Shown: positions 1 to 11,037 of the stretch, in pieces
How positions within the stretch are numbered: the first letter of the stretch is position 1
Layout: each line of letters starts with the position of its first letter
Assembly (NCBI GenBank): GCA_004194705.1
Contig: SADC01001204.1
Location: 2,232,001 to 2,296,000, forward strand
Direction of reading: 5' to 3'
Origin: Ditylenchus dipsaci
Taxonomy: Eukaryota > Nematoda > Chromadorea > Rhabditida > Anguinidae
Length of the DNA stretch: 64,000 bases
Notes under the pieces: model-generated
Told to the model about the DNA's origin: nothing
Databases searched by the model: none
What the model saw: the letters and a program-made list of their open reading frames with translations, nothing else
Position numbers and translations under genes: made by a program

Positions 1-835
1 TGGTTTTGAGGATTTTGACTTTTTAGATCTTCTACCTGCCTGCCTTCGGCAGGCAACCTAATTCAATAGGAAGCCCCTTTGGGGGTACATGGTCCGGGAT
101 AAGGACTGACCCTTTGGGGGTACATGGTCCGAAATAAGGGCTGACCCTTTATGGGCATGTCGGGGATTCGGCGGGGACGTTTCGGCTCCATCTTTTCGGC
201 TTTTGGAACGTGCTTCGAGATCGTAGTCTGATGGATGTATGCGAATATATGAAAACGCTTATATTCGCGAAACGTCTATATGCCGATAGAAACACGTTCG
301 CCAAAATAATCTACTCTATACACAAACGCTGTTTAAGACAACTATTTTCAAAAATTTAACTAAATTTAAAAAAATCAGCTCGAACTGTCCAGCTCCAAGT
401 GTCCTTTATAAAATCAGCTCGAACTGTCCAGCTTGCAGTGTCCCAGCTCGAAGTGTCGTTTTACCGATAAATGGGTGGGTAGAAGGGTAGTAAGTTAGTT
501 GGATAGGTAAGAAGGTTGGCATGCCATAAGAGTGGATGGGCATGCCAAGGAAGTAAGTAGGCATATCAGGAGTATGGTTAGGTGAGCCGGAAGAGTGGTA
601 AGGTATGCCAGAAGAGCGAATGGCTATCTTAGGATAAAGGGTAAGTATCCCAGATGATGGCCTTCAGGTTCTGTTACCCAATTATTCTAGTACGCATGTA
701 GAAGTACTCACAAGGGAAGTACCCGAGGTGTGCTTTTGAGGAAAGGAGGTGACTCTTTTTCTATTGTCTATTATTGTAGAGCATCTGCAAGTTCCGTGTA
801 TACAGTATAATGGCCCATACAAGAACATAATTTTA
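1..835. other. no gene recognised; short dispersed repeats
   Basis: I see no exon here. The stretch holds small direct repeats: a CCTTTGGGGGTACATGGTCCG unit twice near 75-130, and a unit beginning AAAATCAGCTCGAACTGTCC at about 373 and 411. The 5' exons expected for the pectate lyase at 1585 were looked for here and not found. Confidence 0.5.
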
Positions 836-840
836 AAACC

Positions 841-942
841 TTCGCGAGTTGACCTTCGCGAGTTGAACCCTTCGCGAGTTGACCTTCGCGAGTTGAACCC
901 TTCGCGAGTTGACCTTCGCGAGTTAAATCCTTCGCGAGTTGA
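841..942. repeat. 30-bp minisatellite, about 3.5 copies
   Basis: TTCGCGAGTTGA occurs seven times, spaced alternately by 14 and 16 bases, so the true period is 30. The block reads open on both strands only because of the repeat, so it is not treated as coding. Confidence 0.9.
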
Positions 943-1259
943 TATTTTACCCACTTTGCCAAGTCTATACTAGAATACCCGCTGGAGTATTTAGCCGAAT
1001 AATGGTTAATCGAGGTTTTTTTTTATATGGCTTAATACTCCAACAGGGTATTTTAGCATAAGCTCAGCAAAGTGATTGTTCTTGCCGATCTAAATCACTA
1101 TAAACTATGTTCATTTAGGTGGGAAAAAGTTGGGACGCATGCAGTAAGTTTTTTCTTTTATTAAAAAATACCATAATACACATTTAATATTAAATATAAC
1201 TAAAAAAAATTCATTGAGCTTTATATGATTTGGATTTTATTTATAATGAAAATATTGAT

Positions 1260-1455
1260 AACGGACATTTAAGACCAAAAGTCTTGAATGCCGCGCCCAC
1301 TTTTTGACCACGCATCAAAATGGTTTTTCCAGGACCACTTCTTTTGGTAATTTTAACTGATCCTGAAAAAATTCAGCTCGCTGCGTAATTAAAAAGTGGA
1401 CTGAGAAAACTTTTGTCGGCGCGACATTTAAGACTTTCAATCCTAAATGTCCGTT
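1260..1455. mobile_element. short MITE-like element
   Basis: AACGGACATTTA at the left end is the reverse complement of TAAATGTCCGTT at the right end, enclosing about 196 bp with no coding potential. It lies between the window edge and the pectate lyase exons, in what may be an intron of that gene. Confidence 0.5.
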
Positions 1456-1584
1456 TGCCGTAAATATAGAATGATAGAGATTGTAAAAAATGATACCTTA
1501 TTTACTTTACCAAATTATTTACTAAAATGTTCAGCTAAGACTTTGTGACATAAACTATTTACTTTGTAGTTTATCAATTTTCAG

Positions 1585-2698
1585 GCAGGCTTTGGCACAG
1601 ATCCAAAAAGCTGGGCAAATGCTGGCAACAAATATGTTGTTGATGGTGGAGGAGCCCAAGATGCACCTGACAAGGTCACATATTTCGTGACAATCCAAAC
1701 CGTAATTCAATATATTTAGATTTTTATTCAACAAGGAGCTGGCACCACCACTCTGAACAACTTTTACGCTCACAATGCTTCTAAATTGTTGCAGTCATGC
1801 GGAGATTGTCCGACTCAGTTCAAACGAAATCTCGTTATAAATAACAGCACTTTCCAAGGGGTATATATTTAAATTAAAAATAGCAAACTTTTTTGTCGAG
1901 TGGGCATAATTTCAAAATAATACAATGGAGAAGGGTGATTTTATAAAAAAATATATAAGTTCTTCGTGGTTCTTCTATGGTTTGTCCACAGACCCCTGCC
2001 CTTTTTTTAAAATGACCTAAAATTCCTCCCCCCCCCTAAACTGATTTTTTCGCTAAAAAAGAACACTTCTAAACAGTTTCCAATTTTTCTGAGCAGAAAA
2101 GATTAGTTGGAAAAGTAATTTTGAGTAATTGAAAAAAAATAGCGCGATGGTCAACCATGTGAGTAACCGAAAAAAAGTTTTAAAATTTGGTTTGACGCCG
2201 CAAAAGTTGGTTGCCGCGTGGGTTTTGACAACTATTTCATTTAGATTTATTAACTCTGAGCTTTAAAAAATTTTCGTGTACTTTTTTGGACAAATTTTAA
2301 TTTCTTCATGCTGGCTCAAAAAAATAAAAAAACTAATTGAAAATTTCCAAGAAAAACCAATTTAAAAAAATTAGTGACTTTCTTTATAAGCAAATGTTAT
2401 TTAAAATTTCAGCCAGGATTAAGTGTAACAGCTATAAACAGCAATTTGGGTGATACTGTTAGCCTGAACAATTTAAAACTATGCGACTCTAAAGATATTA
2501 AAGCTGTATGCCAAGACTATCAAGGAAATACTAACTATGATCAAAAGAACGCTGTCAACTTCATGGTAGTTTTTTTAGTTAGGTACCTTCAGTTTTAATT
2601 TTTTGTAGCAATCAGCTCTTGAAAATGTCAAGCCAGGTCAGCCAATGACAGGAAAAGGTTGTAAAGACCCAAGTGCAAAGGTTGTAGTCGCAAGTTAA
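1585..2698 (+). CDS. pectate lyase, polysaccharide lyase family 3 (3' part)
   Basis: Secreted enzyme type that cleaves de-esterified pectin (polygalacturonate) by beta-elimination. Four exons are visible: 1585-1674, 1720-1860, 2413-2565 and 2609-2698, stop at 2696-2698, all joined in phase 0 with GT-AG introns of 45, 552 and 43 nt. They encode 157 residues. PL3 landmarks in order are: a GGGAQDAPDK segment followed by IFIQQGAG (family pattern DKVFQHNG), a CGDC block followed by TQFKR, then AINSNLGDT (family pattern of a Thr/Asn-Gly-Asp turn) and VCQDYQGN. The family is about 220-270 residues, so the signal peptide and first strands are missing; their exons are either left of the window or lost. 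PL3 genes in nematodes are generally attributed to ancient horizontal transfer. Here the gene is spliced with nematode-like introns, so it is domesticated. Family assignment is firm; whether the gene is complete is unknown. Confidence 0.9.
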
Positions 2699-2810
2699 GC
2701 AAAATACAAATCAGAAATATGAATTTGATGTAAAAAGTACTCAACAAAAATTTTGTCAATAGTTAATCCCATATGTTTTGACCAATTATATTGTGAATAA
2801 TATTTGAAAA

Positions 2811-2816
2811 AATAAA
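2811..2816 (+). promoter_or_regulatory. poly(A) signal of the pectate lyase gene
   Basis: AATAAA 113 bases after the pectate lyase stop codon, the first good match downstream. It supports 2698 as the real 3' end of the coding region. Confidence 0.55.
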
Positions 2817-2896
2817 ATGAAAAAAATAACAAATACTTTATATCAATTATGAAATTTTAATATGGGTTGGCTCTTACTTATGTGTTAAAATGGAGC

Positions 2897-3117
2897 AGTT
2901 TCGGTATACACCCCCAGTCAAGTTCGGTATACATCCCCAGTTTGCCTTGGTCCCCCAAGCTGATTTTTTTAAAAAATTTTCCGAATTTTTTTCAACTTTA
3001 ACCCAATAAAAAACAACGTTCAAAAATTTCGAAAAATTGTTTAAAAAAATCAGCTTGGGGGACCAAGGCAAACTGGGGGGTGTATACCGAACTTGACTGG
3101 GGGTGTATACCGAAACT
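2897..3117. mobile_element. near-perfect foldback MITE
   Basis: Arms of about 80 bp mirror each other almost exactly, with GGTATACACCCCCAGTCAAG at the left and its complement at the right, around a short AT-rich loop. It lies just 3' of the pectate lyase poly(A) signal. Confidence 0.8.
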
Positions 3118-3134
3118 TAGCCGTTAAAATACTA

Positions 3135-3430
3135 ATACAGTCGAACCTCGCTATAACATAACTCGATATGGCATGAAACTCGTTATCACATAACTTTTTT
3201 TGATTTGGATGGTCTGTTTATATGACTATCGATATAACATCATTTTCTTTCCTCGCTACATCATTTCCTCGCTACAGTGAACCCCCGCTATAGTGACACC
3301 TTGCAGAAGATTTGGTTGGTCTTGGCTAAAATGCCTTAGACTAGACCCCCACTATAGTGAAATTCTCGCTTTAATGACAACCCAGGCCGGCCCAACAAAT
3401 AAAAATACCCTCGATATAGTGACACATTTC
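3135..3430. mobile_element. ends of pogo/Tigger-type MITEs (TATAACG family)
   Basis: CAGTCGAACCTCGCTATAAC at the left matches the terminal motif of a family repeated throughout the window. Further right, ACAGTGAACCCCCGCTATAG and CTCGATATAGTGACAC are variant internal or terminal motifs. The block looks like two damaged or nested copies. Confidence 0.55.
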
Positions 3431-3435
3431 AAGTT

Positions 3436-4136
3436 TTGTTTATAAAAGTTGCAACTTTGAGTGAAATTTCATTTAAAAAAGAAGTTTAAGCTCTCCGTAA
3501 ATTTCTTCCATATTAATTACGGGGGTTTTTATTTGTTTTCATTGCCGATATACAACTTAATGATGTATATAATGCCGAACAACTGTAGTACAGTTCAAAA
3601 CTGTCATACAGTTGTGATTAACTTTTGCAATTGTAGTGCAATTTCTCGGCATTATTCACATGACTGGTTTAATAAAATTTATTAATTTCGGTTTTCTCTC
3701 AGGAAACACTTTCGCTATTTAGGCTTAGGCCCGCAACCCTCAATTTAGGTGCTGAAAAATGCGTACGTTAATTTCCAGAGCTGCGAGTCTGAATGGCGAT
3801 TTTATAGCGTTTTCTTGACCAACGTTTCATGGACCGGCGCGGTCTGGAAATTTTGGATTTACCGTGCTGGGGCTGAGAATATTTTTCACTCAAGTTTTGG
3901 GGTGCTCGTCAATTAAGCCGAAAAGTTTGTTATAAAATATACGGAAAAAGATATTTGTTAATTATGGGTTTTGTAAAACATGCAATTTACGTCAGGTGAA
4001 CAATACTCAATAATGCAAATCCATTTCTCTCTCCCAACTGTACTCTCTGTTTATTGTCCAATTGTATTTATTGTTTGCCTTTTTAAACAAAGTTTAAACC
4101 AAGTTTTTTTGAATTTAATTTTGAATAAAAAAAACG
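3436..4136. other. intergenic, upstream of the ferroportin gene
   Basis: No supported exon. This is the expected position of the ferroportin promoter and 5' UTR, but I cannot identify a specific promoter element. Confidence 0.4.
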
Positions 4137-7100
4137 ATGCCAATTACACTAAGCAGCTTTCGTTCACTTGACCTAGCTTATGGAATGTCTTGCTTTGTAA
4201 TATTAACTTTTTCAATATATTTTATAAATCATCAGTTTAAGAGCGACAGGTTATGGACATTTGCCTTAATTTTTGTGTTAGAAAAGCTGGGCGGAATACG
4301 TCTTGTTGCCATCAATCAGCTGATTGAAGGCTTTTCGTCAATGGTTCTAAGTCCTTTTGTAGGCACCTGGCTGGATACAAAAAATCGTCTGACTGGTGTA
4401 CTCACAGTCTTGCTGGTCAACAATGGTTGTGTGGCCGCCTCTGCAGCACTGCTAGTTATCTGTTTGAGTGTGCTCGGTTCTAAGTTAATTTCGAATCAAA
4501 AAAAAATTGAATATCAAAATTAAATATCAAACAAAGCAGTATTTTAGAATGGACATCACAAAAGAAGGGATTAATTACAATGTGCTAATATATTACGTTG
4601 CACTTGGGATGTCCATCACTTTATGCGCTTTGTCGAAATGTGCTTCAGATGGTGAAAAGATGTTGTTCACCAAAGACTGGATTTTTGTTCTAAATAAACA
4701 AGATGACCCAGAGAAGCTGTCAAGTTAGTTAGTTTGGATAAACACTACAGTCGAACCTCAATATAAACGACTGGGGGACGGAAAGAATGTTCGTCATATC
4801 GAGTGTTTCGTTATGTCAAGGGTATACTTGATTATGTCATGGTCAAATCTAACCAAATATAGCCGAGCTGTTAGTAATATTGAGGGTTTCATTATATCGT
4901 GCTTCGACTGTAATATAAATTATACCCCTTCGCCCTTTTCGGCCACTCAAAACTCAAAGTCTAGCAAATATGGCAAATTTAGAGCACTTAAATTTGACTT
5001 TAACATGAGAACTGTTTGTTATGATTTCTGTCGATTCTGACTAAAAATTTACGGTGTTTTTTCTCAAAATTTTCTGATTTAACGATGGTACAATAAGTTT
5101 TTCAAATAATTATCAAAAAGTCAGGAAATTCAAATTAGCGAAATCCTGACATTCTAGATCGTTGGCCCTGTCCATAGTCGGGGTCAACTTTTTCTTAAAT
5201 TCAAAAAATGTCAATGTTTCTCTTATAATTATTGTATTTTGATGTTTAGACCCTAGAGCAACTTTTTGTGCTCTGCACGAAAATTACACGAAAAAACACA
5301 AAAAAGTGAGTGGGGTCATGAATATCAGATTTGGAACTTTTTCATCGAAAAATTGATATTTTAGCACTTTTAAAAAAAAGTTGTTCCCCAAAAAGTTGAG
5401 GAGTAAATAATTTTTTTATTTTATTTATTTCGACTGTCGAAAGAGACATCGGATTTTTAACTGCTTCTAGGTGGTTATCTCGTGTTCATTCTGAGTCATA
5501 ATCTACAGGGTGGTCCGGATTTTCCGAATATTTATTTTAGCCATAAATTTTTAAATTTGTTGTTTTTTGCAAAGATTTTTTTCTCATTCAATAGAAGAGA
5601 GGCAGAGAAATAACTTATTGGACTGGTTTTTTTGTTAAAAATTCGATTTTTGGTCAATTTTTAAACATTCGCTTTATTTTCATGAATCCACAGACTTTGG
5701 CCAATTCATCTTTATTTTATCAGGATCCAGCAGGGTGTCGAAGAAATTCAGTGGGTTGTGGCTCACCAGTAAATCGGATCCTACGAATTCCACCTCTGCC
5801 GATGCATTGACCTGCATTGGAGAAGCGCATAGCGAGAATACGAAAACCCTGAATGAGTTGGAAGTTAAAAATTTTGTTTGGAATTTTCATTGAAAAATTG
5901 TTGTTTTTTTTGTTAAATTTTTGTCGCAATGTTTGATAAAGTGTTATTATACAAGTTTGCTACCAAACAAATCCTCCACTTTTTCTCTAACAAATGAAAA
6001 ATGAATCTCGGCAAAAAAATCTCAAAAATTTGGAGCACCCTGTAGATTGATTACAGCTAACCACTTTCGTGTTAAAAGCTTTAAAATTTAAGCTCACAAT
6101 GCAAGACTGACTGCAATAGACCAATGTGCACAATTGCTAGCACCACTTATGACTGGTTATTTTCTTTTATATTTGGGATATATGACCACTTGCTTGCTTA
6201 TTGTCATCTGGAATGTTCTTTCTTGGACCATAGAGCGATATTTTTTGCTCCAGACATACACTCAAGTCAAAGAGCTGGCTATAAAAGATAGAAAAATAGT
6301 AGGTAAGTTTCTTTTCAAATTTAGAAGAAATGATAGGCTAGGGTAAACTTAGCAAAAACGAAATTCGCCAAAAAAAATATTGCCAAAACGAAATTTGCCA
6401 AAAAATATTGCCAAAAAGGAAAGTTGCAAAATCACATTTTGCCAAAACGAAATTAGCCAAATGGAAATTTGCCAAGAGTAGGTTTTGCCTAAAAAATATA
6501 GTAGCAATTCAGAGCTGAGAAGACTTTATGAAGTGAAGATCACGTTTGGCTAATTTTATTCTGGCATATATAGATTCGGTAAATTCCGTTCTGGCGAATT
6601 TCGATTGGGCAGTTTTTTTATTCGGCGAATTTCGTTTTTGGCAAGTTCACCTTAGCCCAATGATCCATTCAGATGACCCTGACAAAAACGTGTCTCATTT
6701 ACGAGAAAAGAGCAGCTGTGAGAAAGTTCTTTCGGTATTACAGAATTACACAGCTCAAAAAGTATTCCCTGCAGCTTTCGGACTAGCTCTATTGTACATG
6801 ACTGTGCTAGGATTTGTATATTTTCTATAAAAATTTCTAGTCCAGTAATAGTTCCATGATGTTTAGGACGGTATTGTGATTAGCTACGGTAAATCACAGA
6901 AATTAGGTGATGATTTGCTTGGAATATTGCGCAGTGCAGCCTCTTTTATGGGCATTTGTGGAGCTGTTTTCTACGCTGTCGCAGAGAGGATTTTAGGAAT
7001 TCGCATAACGGGTTTTGTGGCACTAACTGTAAATTATTTTTGATTTTGAAAAGTCTTAGCAAGTTTTTTAGATGCAATGTTTTTTCACTACATTCTGCGT

Positions 7101-10100
7101 TGTTCAATTTGGCTTCCAGGCAGTCCTTTTGATTTAGATGATTTTATGAAAGATTGGAACACAAACTCAGTCGAGCTTAATGTGCAACAATTTTAAACTT
7201 TTTTAAATTTTAAAAATGAAAAAGCTTTAGAATTCTGCGATTAATTATACTGAAATACAATACGTAAGTCAACCTACTAATCTCACAAGCAATAAGCTGG
7301 AAGGTATGTTTTAAACTTTCGCCAGCTTTGCAGTAAAAAAAATTGGCGCTACTTGGATGTACAACACCCACCTCCCTCCAAAAGAATATTTATTAACAGT
7401 GTTTCCAAACACCATATATCAACTGAACAGCATCTCAGAAGCTCAAAAAGGCACTATTTGAATGTCGTATATTTGGTTGGTGTATAAAAATTTAGCCTCG
7501 AGACTAGGGTGGTGACCTCAGCCGGCTGAGGTTAAACTCAGCCATCAGCCGGCTGAGGCTGATAAAAATTTTAAGCCTGGCTGACGGCTGAGGCTGATAA
7601 AAATTTTCAGACCTCAGCCGGCTGAGGCTGATGGCTGAGAAAAAATTTTGGGCATGGCTGACGGCTGAGGCTGAGAAAAATTTTCGAAACTTCTTTAACA
7701 GAAATTTTTAGTTGAATTTTTTTTATCAAAGTTTCGATTTTTTTTTTAAATTTCCACTGTTTTTCTGACAATTAAGGACGAAGCGTCAAGGGAGTCAGAA
7801 AAGTGATTCAGTTCATATCTTTGTTTTACTATTTTACGTTTTGTGACTTTATAGAATGATAAATACTTTTTCAGTTATTAGAATTGCACAGCTACTTGAT
7901 GGTGAAATCATTAAAAAAAATTGAACAAGTGAAAGTTTATTTTACAAAATTGAAATTCGCACAAAAGAGACATTTTGCACCAAACCTAGGTCATTTTGCC
8001 CCAAAAACCAGCTTTGTATGTTTTATTACTACTTATACCCAAACCAATAAAATTCTCATTCTTGATGGTTTTTACAGTACAACCGGCTTAATTCAAACTC
8101 AGACGGCTGAGATTAAACTCAGCCATCAGCCGGCTGAGGCTGACGGCTGAGAAAATTTTTCGGGCATAGCTGACGGCTGAGGCTGAGAAAAATTTCAGAC
8201 CTCAGCCGGCTGAGGCTGATGGCTGAGGTAATTGTCGAGTATACCACCTGCTCGAGACCATTTTGAAGTACCCTTTTTGACTTTTTTTAAAGCTGCACTG
8301 CTTCTTGCGCCCTTTCTGAGGCGCAAGGGCCTTGGAGTTGAGATGTGCGCACTCACTTACCTTAGACACTCTTCATCAGGGTTGATGTTGAAAAACAGGG
8401 TGAATCAGTCAAATGGTCGAAAATTCAAAATGCCAAAACTTAATTTTTCATAGACCAGAACCTAAAAGTCTGAGGTGATTTTTTAATCGATAAAGCGTGT
8501 TTGGAAACACTTTAAAAAAGTTAATTCAGGGGGGGGGAGGTGGGTTGTTTGTTTGATTGTATGTCCAAGAAGGGTCAATAAGTTATTTTAAGATTGGCCA
8601 CTTACCTTATCCATTCTCTTCTTGTTTGGAGGAATTGCGTTTGCGAGAATAGGTAAAAATTGAATTAACACAATTAAAAACAAAATATTTGTATCATTGA
8701 GTTAAAATTGTAGCAAGACAAACGCACCGAAATCTCGACGAATTTTTAATACAGCTTTTATTGAAGCAACTTACAATCGCAAAGTTCATTTTACTTATAC
8801 AAATGCGAAATCAAATTTTTTAAATTCAATTCGAATTTTAAAGCAAAATACAGTCGAACCTGGATAAACTTACACCCTGGGGACCGACGAAAGGTGTTTG
8901 TTTATCTGGGGTACTTTTTCCAATAAATGTCGTTTACTTGACCAAATCGGGTGATCACAGGGTGTCCGTTAATCGGGGGTGTCCGTTTATCCAGGTTTGA
9001 CTGTATTATTAGAAAGTATGGTTTCAGGTACCTGTAAAAGGTTATTGGAAGGGGGTATATTCTATTAGCGTCGACATTATATTACTTCGGTTTGGTGTAG
9101 GAACTCTGGTCAAGAAAGTGCCTTTTTTCGCCTTCGTTTTAATTTTGTTAAAGAGAAACACAACTAGCCAAAATTCCGCATTCACAATATTAAGTCTTTA
9201 TGTTACTAGTTCGTTATAAAACATGGCAAAAAGGCACTGTACAAAACTCAAGACAGACTTGTTAGATTGTTTACAGCGAAATTTATCTTTCAATATAACT
9301 TTTAAGCCAAGAAGAAACATCGCTTGGATTTTTTTTTGATTAAATAATAGAAAAACAAAAAACAACCACACAAAATATATTTTCCGTTATAAAAAATCGT
9401 AATATATAAGATATAAATTTTATGCTTTAATTTTTTACTGAGTTATTTTAGCTCTTCCTGTATATCTATTATTTTGTTTAGCTAGTTTTAAAAAGTGAGC
9501 ACTATTTACCGCATTTACTCTATTTATGCGGCACTTTAAATTCAAAATCGTGTTTTCGATACCTTTTTTGTAGACTGATCTCAGGGATATCACCTTCCAA
9601 TTTGGAGCTTATCTCACTGGCTACAATTTGAGGGGTAATTAAGCAGTCTAAAAAAGTGGGTCAAATACACAGTGCCAAGAAAACGATTTTTTAAATTAAC
9701 TAAGAGGAGTGCCGCGAAATAAGAAAAGATACGGTATTTTTTGTTGTACAGAATCAAAAAAACACTTTTTGCTAAACTTAGCAATAGTCAAAATTGATGT
9801 TTACTAATAGCCATTTCTAAATCACAGAAGTTAGAAAAAGGCGTTGTGAAAAATATGGGTACAGGCTGATTGGTCGCTACAAAACTGGTCGTTTACAAAA
9901 CTAGCCGTTTACAGAATTGGTCGTCACGAAACTGGTCGTTTACAGAATTGGTCGTTTACAAAACTGGCCGTTTACAGGATTGGTCGTTTACAGGATTGGT
10001 CGTTTACAGAATTGGTCGTTTACAGAATTGGTCGTTTACAGGATTGGCGTTTCAAGAAGTAATCAATGAATGAACGGGTGACCTTGATATCATTCGCAAC

Positions 10101-11037
10101 CAATACCAGATCAAACATATTGTAAGTCAAGAATAGAGCAAACAGAAATTTCAAACCTTGGATCAACAATAAAACACAAAAATGGCCTCTTTTATTCCCT
10201 GTCCACGATAACAACAATAACAAAATTTCAATACTCAAAGCTCCCCCCCCTAGACTTGCAGACTCATATTCTTCGTCGTCGATGTTGTCGTCCAGATTCA
10301 TCTTGGGCGTTCTTGGCTGATTGTGCTTCTAAATTGAGTGTGATGGAGATTTAATGAGATGAGGTAGAAAGACGTTGAACAATGTGATGGCAGAGAGAGA
10401 ATGATTGACAGAGATGAAACTATGTTTGGCATGCTATTAACCGCAACTATGGGTTACCCTAACTTTTAACCCAACTAAAGAAGTTACGCTTTTGCAAACG
10501 ACCAATTCTGTAAAGGATCAATTCTGTAAACGACCAATTCTGTAAACGACCGATTCTGTAAACGACCAATTCTGTAAACGGCCAGTTTTGTAAGCGACCA
10601 ATTCTATAAACGACCAGTTTTGTGACGACCAATTCTGTAAACGACCAATTCTGTAAACGGCCAGTTTTGTAAACGACCAGTTTTGTAGCGACCAATTAGC
10701 CTGTACCCAAAAATATGCTGTTTTCAGGACTTTGGATGGCCGATTTAAGTATTACTCAAATAATGCAGCAGTCAATCATTGAAGAAAAAAGAAATGAAAT
10801 CTTTGGCACACAAAATGCTCTTTGCAAATTGTTTTCAATGTAAATATGATAACGTGGCTATTTTTCGATTCTAATTTCAGGTTAAAAGACATGTGTGCAA
10901 TTATGTTGCCAGATCCTAGAACCTTTGGCTTATTAGTTATTATGTCTATGATATTTGTGATCCTTGGTTACCTTCACTACATCTATTTTTTGATAAAGGT
11001 AATATTAATTTTACAAGTTTATGGGGCAACTCAGTAG
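4137..11037 (+). CDS. ferroportin-type iron exporter (SLC40 family)
   Basis: Multi-pass membrane protein expected to export ferrous iron across the plasma membrane. Exons: 4137-4483, 4548-4723, 6093-6302, 6673-6815, 6867-7028, 7072-7181, 7231-7303, 8593-8652, 10728-10839 and 10881-11037; about 516 residues (vertebrate proteins about 570). Landmarks match the family: a SDRLW-type segment keeping the Asp equivalent to human D39 (residue 37), a DWIFVL block, an AIDQ..APLMTG helix, YTQVKELA, AFGLALLYMTVLGFD, a PGSPFDL loop and a DPRTFGLLV helix. The start is the first ATG aligning with the family N-terminus. The residue equivalent to hepcidin-binding Cys326 is Gly (about 294). All splice phases agree except exon 5 to 6, which is one base short; one extra T in the T6 run at 7080-7085 restores phase, frame and family spacing. 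Introns hold at least seven transposons. The last codons are read through a weak possible donor at 10999, so the C-terminus is less certain. Confidence 0.92.
4748..4910. mobile_element. TATAACG-family MITE in ferroportin intron 2
   Basis: Starts CAGTCGAACCTCAATATAAA and ends TCGTGCTTCGACTG, with TA on both sides (4746-4747 and 4911-4912). TIR sequence and TA duplication fit a non-autonomous Tc1/mariner/pogo-type element. Confidence 0.8.
5160..5400. mobile_element. truncated copy of the CATAGTCG foldback family
   Basis: Begins TGGCCCTGTCCATAGTCGGG and continues with the internal text also present at 33070-33428 and 60989-61403, but the right-hand arm is missing. It lies in ferroportin intron 2. 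Confidence 0.55.
5500..6048. mobile_element. 549-bp element with ACAGGGTG ends
   Basis: AATCTACAGGGTG at 5500 mirrors CACCCTGTAGATT ending at 6048. Such ACAGGGTG ends are common in mariner-like elements. The interior carries a slightly GC-richer stretch (5720-5870) that I could not match to a transposase. It fills much of ferroportin intron 2, ending 44 nt before exon 3. Confidence 0.65.
6336..6658. mobile_element. degenerate-repeat TIR element in ferroportin intron 3
   Basis: Left arm starts GGCTAGGGTAAACTT and the right arm ends with a near complement, AAGTTCACCTTAGCCC. Both arms are built from variants of CCAAAACGAAATTTG and its complement. AATGAT flanks both sides as a likely partial target duplication. 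The element ends 14 nt before exon 4 and so supplies most of the splice-acceptor region. Confidence 0.7.
7344..8545. mobile_element. composite GGCGCTACTT element with nested GCTGA palindromes
   Basis: The left edge (GGCGCTACTTGG then a C-rich tract) and the right interior (CGTGTTTGGAAACACTTTAA then a G9 tract) match the element at 56745-57444, but the outer right TIR is eroded. Nested at about 7506-8230 are many CAGCCGGCTGAGG-type palindromes. A fragment of a dispersed GC-rich hairpin lies at 8305-8372. All of this sits in ferroportin intron 7. Confidence 0.55.
8851..9003. mobile_element. TATAACG-type MITE (TTTATCC variant)
   Basis: CAGTCGAACCTGGATAAACT at the left and CCGTTTATCCAGGTTTGACTG at the right form inverted ends, flanked by TA on both sides. 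It lies in ferroportin intron 8. Confidence 0.8.
9857..10708. mobile_element. 852-bp element with minisatellite-like TIRs and 8-bp TSD
   Basis: Ends GGGTACAGGCT and its complement AGCCTGTACCC, flanked by an exact 8-bp duplication AAAAATAT (9849-9856 and 10709-10716). Each arm is about 200-250 bp of variants of GGTCGTTTACAAAACT repeated 10-15 times, in opposite orientation in the two arms. The interior (about 10080-10460) has no recognised domain. It lies in ferroportin intron 8, ending 19 nt before exon 9. Confidence 0.85.

Noticed and set aside
838..945. CRISPR array
   Set aside because: Repeats are too short and spacers are not unique; the whole context is eukaryotic.
682..973. Open frames on both strands over the TTCGCGAGTTGA repeat
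   Set aside because: The frames are products of a 30-bp minisatellite; the peptides are simple repeats in every frame.
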